Source of the DNA: Paenarthrobacter sp. Z7-10
GTDB taxonomy: Bacteria; Actinomycetota; Actinomycetes; Actinomycetales; Micrococcaceae
Assembly (NCBI RefSeq): GCF_026932795.1
Contig: NZ_JADPVH010000013.1
Span: 1 to 64,000 of the forward strand
Direction of reading: 5' to 3'
Length of the DNA stretch: 64,000 nucleotides
The notes beneath the pieces are model-generated. The model did no database searches, was not told the DNA's origin, and saw only the letters and a program-made list of their open reading frames with translations. Both the position numbers and the translations under genes were made by a program. Positions within the stretch are counted from its first letter, which is position 1. Every line of letters starts with the position of its first letter. Shown here piece after piece: positions 49,566 through 58,533 of the stretch.

Positions 49566-50762
49566 CTATTTGCACTTGCCGGTGTTGGCCTTGCACCACG
49601 CCTGGTACTTCTGGACGTTTTTCAGGTGTTGGGCATAGGTCTTGGCGTACAGCGTTTCCCCGGTGTCCAAGTTCACTGTCACCCAGAAGTAGTAAGGGTT
49701 CGCCTTGGGATGGGCCGCCGCCTGGATGGCCTTTTCCTTCGGCGAGCCGATCGGGCCCACCGGCAAACCCGGATGAGCGAACGTGTTGTAGGGGTTGGAC
49801 GCGTCTTTTTTCTGCGCGGCCGTCAGGTTGTAGGTTTTGATTCCCAGACCATAGGCCACTGTTGCGTCGGATTCGAGCCTGCCGCCGGTTTCCTTGTTCG
49901 GATGGTTGAGCCGATTGTCGATTGCTCCGGAAATCAAGGCGTAATTCGCCTCGTTCCCCTCGGCTTCGATGATGCTGGCGATGGTCAGCACCCGATATTG
50001 CTCCGCCGGCGCGGTGACCCCCGTCTGAACAAGCTGGTCCTTGGTGGTCTTCACCAGCTGGGCCAGAATTTCGCGTGCGGTCATGTCCACCGGAAAGCGG
50101 TACTCCCCCGGGGCCAGGTAACCTTCCAGGTTCTTCGCGGCTGCCGGGAGCCCGAAGGACCGCGGGTCCTTGGCCAGCGCGGCAAACTGCTTTTCCGCTA
50201 TCCCGGTGGATTTCGCCAGCAGGGCAAGCACCTCGGGTTCGCGCAGATTTTGCGCAATGGCGGCATAATGGACCTTTTTGTCCGGGCTCACCAGGATGGA
50301 TACCGCATCGGAGGCCTTCATCTGCAGTTTCATCTCGAACATGCCCGGCTGAAGTGCGGTGTCGCCATTGACCGCAGCGAGAGCACTGAGGAAGGCACCG
50401 TCGCTGGCCACGATGTCCGCCTTAACCAGCCCGACAGCGACTGTCCTGCCGCTCGAACCGGGGTCAACGGTGAAATTGACCGAGCCGTGGCCGGGGCCGG
50501 CATAGTCCTTGGCGGCCTGCGGTGTAAGTAAGGGCCGGATGAATTGGAAGGCCAGTACCACAACCACCACGAAAAAGGCTGTCACCAGCGTCAGCACCAC
50601 AGCCCGGCGGCGGCGGCGAACCCGGGAGGAGGACTTTCGCATCCGCCGGCGGTGGGGGGAGTCCTGGTCGGCGAAGATGGGGTGTTCACCCTCGCCGGGG
50701 TCGGGTTCCTCGGCCGCGAAGTCCTGGTCCGGGGAGGGATGGTCGGGGAAAATCGAGCTCAC
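49566..50762 (-). CDS. mltG: Endolytic murein transglycosylase MltG
   Basis: The protein has 398 residues. An acidic and basic N-terminal cytoplasmic part (to about 55) with RRRRMRKSSSRVRRRRR-like basic run precedes a single membrane helix (AVVLTLVTAFFVVVVVLAFQF). The YceG domain follows; the catalytic Glu lies in LTIASIIEAEGNEANYALISGAI. MltG cuts nascent glycan strands and sets their length. Encoded four bases into ruvX end (ATGA overlap) and directly before aroE. Confidence 0.92.
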   Translation of the reverse strand: MSSIFPDHPSPDQDFAAEEPDPGEGEHPIFADQDSPHRRRMRKSSSRVRRRRRAVVLTLVTAFFVVVVVLAFQFIRPLLTPQAAKDYAGPGHGSVNFTVDPGSSGRTVAVGLVKADIVASDGAFLSALAAVNGDTALQPGMFEMKLQMKASDAVSILVSPDKKVHYAAIAQNLREPEVLALLAKSTGIAEKQFAALAKDPRSFGLPAAAKNLEGYLAPGEYRFPVDMTAREILAQLVKTTKDQLVQTGVTAPAEQYRVLTIASIIEAEGNEANYALISGAIDNRLNHPNKETGGRLESDATVAYGLGIKTYNLTAAQKKDASNPYNTFAHPGLPVGPIGSPKEKAIQAAAHPKANPYYFWVTVNLDTGETLYAKTYAQHLKNVQKYQAWCKANTGKCK

Positions 50763-51334
50763 AGGGATGGTCCCCGTTCATCGTTAACGGCTTTGATGAC
50801 GTCTTCCTTATCTGTTGACTGCCGTTCAACGTGCCCCGTCGCGTCAGGCATCCGGACCAGAGAACCCGCGGGTCTGCTGCGGGATTTCTCCATATCGAGG
50901 GCGTGCTGCAAAATTCCTGCGGCCGCCACCTGATCAACTATTTTACGGTGGTCCCGGCTTCCCACGCCAGCGGAGTGCAGCTGCTGGTGGGCGGTCACGC
51001 TGCTCAGCCGCTCGTCCACCAAGCGCACCGGGACCGCCAGCTCGGCAGCGGAGAGGGCCTGTACCAGCAGCTCTGCATAGGACCGTGCCATCTGCGCGGA
51101 GGCTGTTTCGGTACCCTTGAGGGTCCGCGGTAATCCGACGTAGACCGCGACGGCACCTCGTTCCCGGACTTCGCGCAGGAGCACCCGGATGTCGGAATTT
51201 TTTTTGGCATCCCGGCTGAGGGTCCGGACCGGAGTGGCGAGGATTCCGTCCGGGTCGCAGCATGCCACGCCGACGCGGACGGTGCCAACGTCCACGCCGA
51301 GTTTGACACCGCGCTGGAGCGCTCCTTCCGTCAT
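50759..51334 (-). CDS. ruvX: Putative pre-16S rRNA nuclease / Holliday junction resolvase-like YqgF
   Basis: The protein has 191 residues from the ATG at 51334 (MTEGALQRGVKLGVDVGT); the frame is open to 51370 but would overlap alaS. The RNase H-like fold is recognised from GVDVGTVRVGVACCD, PRTLKGTETASAQMARSYAE and VDERLSSVTAHQQL. The C-terminus after KIVDQVAAAGILQHALD is longer and polar. YqgF processes the 5' end of 16S rRNA. Order alaS-ruvX-mltG-aroE is standard. Confidence 0.93.
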   Translation of the reverse strand: MTEGALQRGVKLGVDVGTVRVGVACCDPDGILATPVRTLSRDAKKNSDIRVLLREVRERGAVAVYVGLPRTLKGTETASAQMARSYAELLVQALSAAELAVPVRLVDERLSSVTAHQQLHSAGVGSRDHRKIVDQVAAAGILQHALDMEKSRSRPAGSLVRMPDATGHVERQSTDKEDVIKAVNDERGPSL

Positions 51335-51344
51335 GGCTGGGGTT

Positions 51345-54026
51345 CTAGCCGCGCTGGGCGATGGCGTCAACGATTGCGGTCAGCGCAGCCGGAATCTTGC
51401 CCGCGTCCGAACCGCCGCCCTGGGCCACGTCATCTTTACCGCCTCCGCCTCCGCCGAGAATTCCGGCGGCCAGCTTGACCAGGGCCCCGGCGCGCACACC
51501 CGCCGCGCGCGCGGCCTCGTTGGTTGCCACCAGGACCATCGGCCGTCCGTTCGCCGTGCCCGTCACCGCGACGGTGGACGCCGCACCGCCCAACCGGCTG
51601 CGCAGGTCCATCGCCAGCGACCGCAGGTCCTCGGCAGCATTGATCGGCCCGGCGTCGTGGGCTATCACCCTGACGCCGGCATAATCGCGGGCCGTGGCCA
51701 GCAGGTTGCCGGCTGTGGCGGCCAGTTGCTCCTTGCGCAGCCGGTCCAGCTCCTTCTCCGCGGTGCGCAGCTTCGCCAACGTGGCTGCCACCCGCTCCTG
51801 CAGCTGGTTGGAGGGTACTTTGAGCAGATCGGTCAACTCGGTCACCAGGGCGCGTTCGGCGGCCAAATGGCGAAAGGCGTCCATGCCCACAAAGGCTTCC
51901 ACCCGGCGGTTGCCAGAGCCGACAGACTGTTCTCCAAGCAGCGTGAGGCTGCCGATCAGCGAGGTGTTCGCTACGTGGGTACCGCCGCACAGCTCCCGTG
52001 ACCAGGCACCGTCTATCTCCACCACGCGCACTTCATTGCCGTAGTTTTCACCGAACAGTGCCATCGCGCCAAGGGCTTTCGCGTCAGCGAGGCCCATCAC
52101 CTTGGTGTCCACGCGGTAGTTGTTCCGGATGGCGATGTTGGAAACTTCTTCGATTTCCGACCGGGTCGCGGTGCTCAGTCCTTCACCCCAGGCGAAGTCA
52201 AACCGCAGGTAACCGGCCTTGTTGAATGAACCGCGCTGCAGGGCTTCCGGACCAAGAATCTGGTGCAGGGCAGCGTGCACTATGTGCGTTCCGGTATGCG
52301 CCTGCTCGGCGGCGTGCCGGCGCTCCCGGTCCACCGAGGCTTTGACCAGCGCATCGGCGCCCAGTTCCCCCTCACGCACTATCGCCTTGTGCACGCTCAG
52401 ACCCTTGACCGGGCGCTGGACGTCCAGGACTTCCAGCACAAATCCGTCGCCGGTGATAAGCCCGGTGTCCGCGGCCTGGCCGCCGGCCTCTGCGTAGAAG
52501 GGCGTCTCGGCCAGCACCAGCTCGACTTCACTGCCGGCGGCGGCCCGCTCAACCCGCTGACCGCCGGAAAGAATTCCGCGGACCCGGGATTGGCCATCCA
52601 GGTCGTCATAGCCGGTAAATACGGTGGCGCCTTGGCTGAGGAGTTCGTGGAAAACGCCCAGGTCCGCATGCCCGGTTTTCTTTTCGCGCGCGTCGGCCTG
52701 TGCCCGCTGGCGCTGTTCAAGCATCAACGCACGAAACGCTGTTTCGTCCACGGCCAGGCCTGCCTCATCGGCCATTTCAAGCGTCAGGTCGATCGGAAAA
52801 CCGTAGGTGTCGTGCAGGGCGAAGGCGTCGGCTCCGGAGAGCGGACGGCCGGCGGCCTTGGACTCGACGACGGCGTCCTCCAAGCGCGCTGTTCCGCTGG
52901 CAATGGTGCGCAGGAAGGCCTTTTCCTCCGCATAGGCGATGCGGCTGATCCGCTCGAAATCGGTCTCCACCTGCGGGTACGCGCCCTTCATGGCGTCCCG
53001 CGAGGCGGGCAGCAGCTCTGGCAGGCAGGGCCGCTCCACGCCCAGCAGACGCATGGCCCGCACTGCCCGGCGGATCAGCCGGCGCAGCACATAGCCGCGG
53101 CCCTCATTAGTCGGTGAAACGCCATCAGCGATCAGCATCAGGGCCGAGCGGATATGGTCGGCCACCACCCGCATCCGCACGTCGTCCGTGTGGTGCGGGT
53201 CATCGGCGGTCTCCGCGCTGGTGTATTCCTTGCCGGAGAGCCGGGCGGCCACGTCCAGCACCGGGCGTACCTGGTCGGTTTCGTAGAAGTTCTCCACGCC
53301 CTGCAGGATCAGCGCCAGGCGTTCCAGCCCCAGGCCGGTATCAATGTTCTTTTTGGGCAGTTCGCCCAGGATCTCGAAATTGTCCTTGCCGATGCCCTCG
53401 CCGCGCTGGTACTGCATGAAGACCAAATTCCAGATCTCAATGAACCGCGTGTCGTCGACCGCCGGGCCGCCGTCCTTGCCGTAGGCCGGCCCCCGGTCAT
53501 AATAGATCTCCGAGCACGGCCCGGCGGGGCCGGGCTGGCCGGTGGACCAGTAGTTGTCCTTCATGCCCATCCGCTGGATCCGCTCCTGCGGCAGCTTGGC
53601 GATGTCGCGCCAAAGCCGGGCCGCGTCGTCGTCGTCCTGAGAGACGGTGACCCAGAGACGTTCCTTCGGCAGGCCATAGCCGCCGTCCTGCACACTGCTG
53701 GTCAGCAGTTCCCAGGCAAAGCCGATCGCTTCAGCCTTGAAATAGTCGCCAAAGGAGAAGTTGCCGCACATCTGGAAGAACGTCCCGTGCCGCGCCGTCT
53801 TGCCCACTTCTTCGATATCCCCGGTACGGATGCATTTCTGCACACTCGTGGCGCGGAGGTACGGTGCCTCCTCGCGGGCGGTGAGGTAGGGGATGAAGGG
53901 CACCATGCCGGCGACGGTGAAGAGCAGCGAAGGGTCGGAGGAAACCAGCGAAGCCGAGGGAACGGTGGTATGGCCCTTGCTGGTGAAGAACTCGACCCAG
54001 CGTTGTGCAATCTCGTGCGACTTCAT
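51345..54026 (-). CDS. alaS: Alanine-tRNA ligase
   Basis: The enzyme has 893 residues, normal length. The class II core begins MKSHEIAQRWVEFFTSKGHT with PSASLVSSDPSLLFT and FFQMCGNFSFGDYFK; the editing domain has HTGTHIVHAALHQ and CGGTHVANTSL as metal ligands. The C-terminal Ala/Gly-rich part includes GILGGGGGGKDD. Upstream in minus orientation lies a degenerate 16-bp repeat array before the next gene. Confidence 0.96.
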   Translation of the reverse strand: MKSHEIAQRWVEFFTSKGHTTVPSASLVSSDPSLLFTVAGMVPFIPYLTAREEAPYLRATSVQKCIRTGDIEEVGKTARHGTFFQMCGNFSFGDYFKAEAIGFAWELLTSSVQDGGYGLPKERLWVTVSQDDDDAARLWRDIAKLPQERIQRMGMKDNYWSTGQPGPAGPCSEIYYDRGPAYGKDGGPAVDDTRFIEIWNLVFMQYQRGEGIGKDNFEILGELPKKNIDTGLGLERLALILQGVENFYETDQVRPVLDVAARLSGKEYTSAETADDPHHTDDVRMRVVADHIRSALMLIADGVSPTNEGRGYVLRRLIRRAVRAMRLLGVERPCLPELLPASRDAMKGAYPQVETDFERISRIAYAEEKAFLRTIASGTARLEDAVVESKAAGRPLSGADAFALHDTYGFPIDLTLEMADEAGLAVDETAFRALMLEQRQRAQADAREKKTGHADLGVFHELLSQGATVFTGYDDLDGQSRVRGILSGGQRVERAAAGSEVELVLAETPFYAEAGGQAADTGLITGDGFVLEVLDVQRPVKGLSVHKAIVREGELGADALVKASVDRERRHAAEQAHTGTHIVHAALHQILGPEALQRGSFNKAGYLRFDFAWGEGLSTATRSEIEEVSNIAIRNNYRVDTKVMGLADAKALGAMALFGENYGNEVRVVEIDGAWSRELCGGTHVANTSLIGSLTLLGEQSVGSGNRRVEAFVGMDAFRHLAAERALVTELTDLLKVPSNQLQERVAATLAKLRTAEKELDRLRKEQLAATAGNLLATARDYAGVRVIAHDAGPINAAEDLRSLAMDLRSRLGGAASTVAVTGTANGRPMVLVATNEAARAAGVRAGALVKLAAGILGGGGGGKDDVAQGGGSDAGKIPAALTAIVDAIAQRG

Positions 54027-54073
54027 TTTGGAACTGGACCCTTCGTCTGCGAACTCTTGAATTAGCGGCTGCG

Positions 54074-54199
54074 GGATTTAGCGCTGGCCGGATTTAGCGG
54101 CGGACAGATCTGGCGCCGCCGGATTTGGCGCTGGCCGGATCTGGCGGCGGCCGGATTCAGCGCCAGCGGGATTTAGCGGAGCCGGATCTAGCGCCCGCC
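54074..54199. repeat. Degenerate 15/16-bp tandem repeat array (8 units)
   Basis: Eight units of the type GGATTTAGCGCTGGCC follow each other: 54074-54089, 54090-54105, 54106-54120, 54121-54136, 54137-54152, 54153-54168, 54169-54183, 54184-54199. GGAT, GCG and GCC positions are the most conserved. The stop codon of the small membrane protein gene is in the last unit. There are no spacers, so it is not CRISPR. It separates alaS from the next minus-strand gene. Confidence 0.85.
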
Positions 54200-54442
54200 G
54201 GCGCGGAGGGTGTCGCTGCCGGCGGCTCCGCCGGCGTCCACACCTAGGGCCGCCCGGAGGTCATGTTCGCGCTCGTCCATGCCGTCGCGGACCGCGTCGG
54301 CGAAGCTGTGGATACTGTCGCTGAGCCGGCCAACCGCACGGTTGAGGCCCTCCGGGCCCAGGGCGGCCCGCGCGCGCGACACCTTACGGACGGCGATGGC
54401 ACCGACGGCAATGCCAATGCCTAACCAGAAAATCTTCTTCAT
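54188..54442 (-). CDS. Small membrane-anchored protein, unknown
   Basis: The protein has 84 residues. It starts MKKIFWLGIGIAVGAIAVRK, one short membrane helix, followed by a helical polar part (ALGPEGLNRAVGRLSDSIHS, FADAVRDGMDEREHDLRAAL). It is a conserved companion of the DUF948 gene in the rpsD-alaS interval of Arthrobacter relatives. No function is known. The stop is embedded in the last unit of the tandem repeat. Confidence 0.7.
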   Translation of the reverse strand: MKKIFWLGIGIAVGAIAVRKVSRARAALGPEGLNRAVGRLSDSIHSFADAVRDGMDEREHDLRAALGVDAGGAAGSDTLRAGGR

Positions 54443-54487
54443 GCGCTTGAAACTCCTTTAGTGCGGCCGGATATGCTGCGGCTGGAC

Positions 54488-54865
54488 CTAGCGGCTGCGT
54501 GAATGGCGGGACCTGGTGCTGCGGCGGCCGGTGAACGCGGAGCGAACGCCGTAGGAAAAGGCCGCGACCCTGATCAGCGGGGAACCGACGGTTGCCGCGA
54601 CCAGAGAGGAGAGGGCCGAAATGTTCGCCGTGGCGTCGGAGACATTGTTGGAAATGCCGTCGACCTTCTTCAGCTGCTGATTGGTCGTAGAGACCGTGGC
54701 GGTGACCTCGTCGATCAGGGGCGTGGTGCCCTCGCCGATCGACGCGATGGTGCGGCGCAGTTCATCAAAGACCGCTCCGAGCTTCATCACGGGTACCGCC
54801 AGGATGGCTACCAGAACGGCGAATACGCCCGCCGCAATCAGGCCTGCAATATCTCCACCGGACAT
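54488..54865 (-). CDS. DUF948 domain-containing membrane protein
   Basis: The protein has 125 residues from the ATG at 54865 (MSGGDIAGLIAAGVFAVLVA); the frame is open to 54982. One membrane helix (~6-28, then VPVMKLGAVFDELRRTIAS) is followed by a coiled-coil region (TTNQQLKKVDGISNNVSDAT) and a basic end (RRSTRSRHSRSR). DUF948 proteins are stress-related in Bacillus relatives; here the function is unknown. It is 45 bases upstream of the small membrane protein gene. Confidence 0.8.
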   Translation of the reverse strand: MSGGDIAGLIAAGVFAVLVAILAVPVMKLGAVFDELRRTIASIGEGTTPLIDEVTATVSTTNQQLKKVDGISNNVSDATANISALSSLVAATVGSPLIRVAAFSYGVRSAFTGRRSTRSRHSRSR

Positions 54866-54956
54866 AGGGGGCCGCCTCTTTTCTCTTGGCTTGGTCTCTT
54901 GACACTCACGAATGACACTAACGAATTCTTCTACTGCTCCTTGATGTACCTTACCT

Positions 54957-54994
54957 ACAAAGCAGCCCGCGGCGCTTGCCACGGGCTGCTTTGT
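54957..54994 (-). terminator. Perfect 13-bp hairpin downstream of rpsD
   Basis: ACAAAGCAGCCCG (54957-54969) pairs with CGGGCTGCTTTGT (54982-54994) across a 12-base loop. It is 53 bases after the rpsD stop and ends with TTTGT on the minus strand, consistent with an intrinsic terminator of the rpsD transcript. It also isolates the DUF948 gene. Confidence 0.85.
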
Positions 54995-55047
54995 ATTCGT
55001 CTTCGGTAGCCGCGGACAATGCCGCGGCCACTGACGCGCTAAGGGAT

Positions 55048-55674
55048 CTAGCGGGCGTAGAACTCGACGACGAGCTGCTCTTCGCAGGTCACGGGGACCT
55101 CGGAGCGCTTCGGACGGCGGACCAGGCGCGCCTGGAGGCCTTCCAGCTTGACATCAAGGTAGGCGGGAACGGCGGGCAGCACGTCGCGGTGTGCACCTGC
55201 AGCAGCAACCTGCAGCGGGACCATGGTCTCGCTGCGCGGGTGCACATGCACCAGCTGGCCTTCGGCAACACGGAACGACGGACGGTCCACGCGGGCGCCA
55301 TCCACCATGATGTGGCGGTGCACTACCAGTTGGCGGGCTTGGGCGATCGTACGGGCAAAACCCGAACGCAGCACCAGGGCATCCAGACGCATTTCCAGCA
55401 GCTCAACCAGGTTTTCACCGGTCAGGCCCTTGGTGCGGCGGGCTTCCTCGAAGACACGGGTCATCTGTGCTTCGCGGATGCCGTACTGGGCGCGCAGACG
55501 CTGCTTTTCGCGCAAACGCACCGCGTAGTCGCTGTCCTGCTTCTTGCGGGCACGACCATGCTCGCCCGGGCCGTACGGACGGCGCTCGAGGTATTTGGCG
55601 GCCTTGGGAGTCAGAGCAATGCCAAGCGCCCGTGAGAGGCGTCCCTGGCGGCGGGCACGTGTGTTGTTAGCCAC
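55048..55674 (-). CDS. rpsD: 30S ribosomal protein S4
   Basis: The protein has 208 residues from the GTG at 55674 (MANNTRARRQGRLSRALGI); the frame is open to 55746. It has AKYLERRPYGPGEHGRARKK at the N-terminus, and the S4 RNA-binding domain has RLDALVLRSGFARTIAQARQ and VVHRHIMVDGARV. S4 nucleates 30S assembly. It is monocistronic here, as in many actinobacteria outside the alpha operon. AAGGACAAC precedes the start. Confidence 0.96.
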   Translation of the reverse strand: MANNTRARRQGRLSRALGIALTPKAAKYLERRPYGPGEHGRARKKQDSDYAVRLREKQRLRAQYGIREAQMTRVFEEARRTKGLTGENLVELLEMRLDALVLRSGFARTIAQARQLVVHRHIMVDGARVDRPSFRVAEGQLVHVHPRSETMVPLQVAAAGAHRDVLPAVPAYLDVKLEGLQARLVRRPKRSEVPVTCEEQLVVEFYAR

Positions 55675-55963
55675 GTTGTCCTTCCAATATTCATGCGGTA
55701 AAGCTCGCTGACACCGAAACCGGCACTTCCGCTCCGCTAACGACACGCATGCCGGTACTGAACAGAATGAGGTGCTGGAAATGGATCAATGCTTAGGTTA
55801 TGTTCCTGGCCTCCATCATGGAGAGTTAGGGCTACCGCCGCCCGTCGCTGCAACCGCTGGGCATACCTGTTTCACAAATACTCCAGGATGCGAACATCGC
55901 CGGGGTCAGGAAAGGCAACAGGTATGGAGCCAAGGCTTGCCAGTGCACCCAACAGCTTAGCAG

Positions 55964-57553
55964 TTATTTGGGCTTGATTCCGCGGATTATGCCCCGCAGC
56001 CGCTCCAGTCGGCCGCCAATCTCCCGCTCGAGGCCATAAGAGGTTGGCTGGTAATAGTCCCGTCCCACCAAGTCATCGGGCGGATACTGCTGCTTCGCCA
56101 CCGAATGTGGCTGATCATGGGAGTACACGTAACCCTTGCCATGGCCGAGCTGGGCGGATCCCGGATAGTGCGCGTCCCGCAGATGCGTGGGGATGCCGGT
56201 TCCGCGGCCAGCGCGCACATCGGCAATGGCGGAATTAATCCCGAGATAGGCAGCATTGGACTTCGGTGCGGTGGCCAAATGGACTACCGCTTCGGCCAGC
56301 ACGATCCGAGCCTCAGGCATTCCGATCAGCGCAACCGCCTGGGCTGCCGCCACGGCAGTCTGCAAAGCGGTGGGGTCCGCCATACCCACATCTTCCGAGG
56401 CCGAAATAATAATCCGCCGGGCCACAAAGCGCGGGTCCTCCCCGGCCTCCAGCATCCGGGCCAGATAGTGCAGCGACGCATCCACGTCGGAGCCGCGAAT
56501 CGACTTGATGAAAGCGCTGATCACATCGTAATGCTGGTCCCCGGCCCGGTCGTAGCGCACGGCCGCTGCGTCCACCGCCCGCTCGGCGTGGTCAAGCTCC
56601 ACCGTCACCGGGGCGGATCCGGAAGGTTCCGTTCGTGCGGCGGAACCGGCACTTCCTGCACCCGCGACCGGGTCCGTTTCTCCACCGGCTGTGCCGCCCG
56701 TGACCGGGCCGGATTCTCCATCGGCTGTGCCGCCCATGACCGGGTCCGTTTCTCCATCGCCACCAACTCCCGTGCCGTTGGCCTGCGCACCGGCGTTGAC
56801 ACTCTCCGCGTAGGCCACGCCGGCGGCGGCTTCAAGAGTGGTCAGTGCCCGACGCGCGTCGCCGGCGGCCAGCCGAATCAGGTGATCCAGCGCCTCCTCG
56901 CTCAGCTGCACCTTTCCCGCCAGGCCACGAGGATCCTGCACCGCCCGCAGGATCAGTCCTTTGATGTCGTCGCTGGTCAAAGGCTGAAGGGTCAGGAGCA
57001 GAGATCGGGAAAGCAGCGGCGACACCACCGAGAATGCCGGGTTCTCCGTGGTTGCGGCGATCAGGACCACCCAGCGGTTCTCCACTCCCGGCAGCAACGC
57101 ATCCTGTTGAGCCTTGTTGAAGCGGTGGATTTCATCCAAGAAGAGCACAGTGGTGGTCCGGTGAAGATCCCGGGCCGCCAAGGCATCCTCCATCACCTTG
57201 CGAACGTCCTTGACGCCGGCGGTGATTGCGGACAGTTCCACAAATTTTCGTCCTGGACCGCGTGCGATCACGTGGGCCAGGGTGGTTTTGCCGGTGCCTG
57301 GTGGTCCCCACAGAATGACCGAACTCGGTCCTGCCGGCCCCGCATGCCCTGCACCGGCGGCGAGCAGCCGCAGCGGTGAGCCGGAACCCAGCAGATGCTG
57401 CTGGCCCACCACCTCGTCCACACCGCGTGGCCGCATCCGCACAGCCAGCGGGCTGCGGGGCCGGGACCGAAGTCCCCCGCCGGAATCCGTATAGTCCTCG
57501 TCGTCGCCGTCGTCCACCCCTGCGCCGGCACTGGGGCCAAAAAGATCACTCAC
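55964..57553 (-). CDS. rarA: Replication-associated recombination protein A (RarA/MgsA)
   Basis: An AAA+ ATPase of 529 residues acting at stalled forks. The Walker A is [14 protein letters not shown] (near residue 82), Walker [19 protein letters not shown], followed by the sensor 1 [18 protein letters not shown]. The C-terminal tetramerisation part begins [21 protein letters not shown]. Inside the family there is an insertion at ~252-314 (about 56612-56800) rich in Gly/Thr, with tandem repeats of a [16 protein letters not shown] type, between the AAA lid and the YDRAGD region. This insertion is not part of the usual RarA. rarA is divergent from the VLRF1 gene. Confidence 0.93.
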   Translation of the reverse strand: MSDLFGPSAGAGVDDGDDEDYTDSGGGLRSRPRSPLAVRMRPRGVDEVVGQQHLLGSGSPLRLLAAGAGHAGPAGPSSVILWGPPGTGKTTLAHVIARGPGRKFVELSAITAGVKDVRKVMEDALAARDLHRTTTVLFLDEIHRFNKAQQDALLPGVENRWVVLIAATTENPAFSVVSPLLSRSLLLTLQPLTSDDIKGLILRAVQDPRGLAGKVQLSEEALDHLIRLAAGDARRALTTLEAAAGVAYAESVNAGAQANGTGVGGDGETDPVMGGTADGESGPVTGGTAGGETDPVAGAGSAGSAARTEPSGSAPVTVELDHAERAVDAAAVRYDRAGDQHYDVISAFIKSIRGSDVDASLHYLARMLEAGEDPRFVARRIIISASEDVGMADPTALQTAVAAAQAVALIGMPEARIVLAEAVVHLATAPKSNAAYLGINSAIADVRAGRGTGIPTHLRDAHYPGSAQLGHGKGYVYSHDQPHSVAKQQYPPDDLVGRDYYQPTSYGLEREIGGRLERLRGIIRGIKPK

Positions 57554-57699
57554 CCGCTAAGGCTATCGGTCGGGACGGACCAGCAGACCCGACGGCCGCC
57601 CGAAGGATCGGCTGAGCCGGAACCCCACGGAGCTGTGAAACGGATGCCGGTACACGGGGCATCCGACGGCTGAGTGCCGCCGGTGGAAGTATGGTTGAG

Positions 57700-57735
57700 T
57701 CCGCCAGCCCGAAACACTCCGCCAGCCCGAAACAC
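57700..57735. repeat. 18-bp perfect tandem duplication upstream of the VLRF1 gene
   Basis: TCCGCCAGCCCGAAACAC occurs at 57700-57717 and again at 57718-57735. It lies in the divergent region between rarA and the VLRF1 gene. It would code for SASPKH-type repeats if the frame began at 57691, which supports a start downstream at 57781. Confidence 0.9.
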
Positions 57736-57780
57736 TTCTTGAGAAATTGGTTGCATGTTCAACGAATCGACGGAACCGCA

Positions 57781-58512
57781 GTGACGGCCGTTTTCCGAAC
57801 GGCGTATGTGTCTTCCGAACGGATGGACGGCTGGGTCGAACGGTTCAGTGCCAGTCATGGACAGTTGGGATTGGCGGAGACCGACGACGGCGTTCTGCTG
57901 ACGGCTGCCGACGGTGCCACCGCGTTGCTGCAGTCGGCATGGCCGGCGGACGGAAGACCTGGCCAGGGTGCCGGTCCTCTTGAACGACTCATCTCACTGG
58001 CGGCACAAAGCCGCACGATCGCGGTCGTGCTGCTGCGGCGCGGCGGGTACTCCGTGGGGCTGTGCCGGAGCGGCCGATTGCTGGAATCCAAGAGCGGGAC
58101 CAGGTACGTCCAGTCACGCACGGCCGCCGGTGGCTGGTCCCAACAACGCTTTGCCCGGCGCAGAGCCAACCAAGCCGATGCCCTCGTGGAGGTCGTGGCC
58201 GCCCATGCACTCAGACTCTTTGCGGGCTCGGTGACGCAGCCGGCGGAGTATCCGGTGATGGGCGGCGACAAAGCCCGGGACTATCCGGGGGTGAGCGGCG
58301 GCATGGCCCCTGAATATCTGGTGCTCGGCGGAGACAAAGCCCTCTGCCACGCGCTGCTGGCCGAGCCCGCAGCGTCGTCGTGGGCAGGCCTGCCTCAGCT
58401 GGCGTTCCGCGATGTGCCGGATCCACGGCTGGCCGTACTCCAACAGGTGGCCAAGGACCTGTCCGCGGTCCGGATCCAGGTCACCGATCCCGCGCCCCAG
58501 CAACTTCCTTGA
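57781..58512 (+). CDS. acVLRF1 family peptidyl-tRNA hydrolase (Vms1-like release factor 1)
   Basis: The protein has 243 residues from the GTG at 57781 (MTAVFRTAYVSSERM); the frame is open to 57691 but the extra codons come from an 18-bp duplication. The C-terminal half has the release-factor-like core with KSGTRYVQSRTAAGGWSQQRFARRR, where the GGWSQQR loop would carry the catalytic Gln, followed by QADALVEVVAAHALRLF. Related eukaryotic Vms1/ANKZF1 cleave peptidyl-tRNA on stalled 60S subunits; the actinobacterial proteins probably have a similar rescue role, not shown here. It is divergent from rarA. Confidence 0.8.
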   Translation: MTAVFRTAYVSSERMDGWVERFSASHGQLGLAETDDGVLLTAADGATALLQSAWPADGRPGQGAGPLERLISLAAQSRTIAVVLLRRGGYSVGLCRSGRLLESKSGTRYVQSRTAAGGWSQQRFARRRANQADALVEVVAAHALRLFAGSVTQPAEYPVMGGDKARDYPGVSGGMAPEYLVLGGDKALCHALLAEPAASSWAGLPQLAFRDVPDPRLAVLQQVAKDLSAVRIQVTDPAPQQLP

Positions 58513-58533
58513 GTGTTCCTTGAGTGCTCGGCT

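Noticed and set aside
54074-54199. CRISPR-like array
   Set aside because: Repeats abut directly with no spacers, are degenerate and contain a stop codon of a gene.
55747-55963. Small gene or RNA upstream of rpsD
   Set aside because: Frames of about 60 codons only, no motif or tRNA fold; a short palindrome CTCCATCATGGAG near 55815 is not enough to call a feature.
56105-57379. 424-codon plus-strand frame opposite rarA
   Set aside because: Antisense shadow of the AAA+ gene and its repeat.
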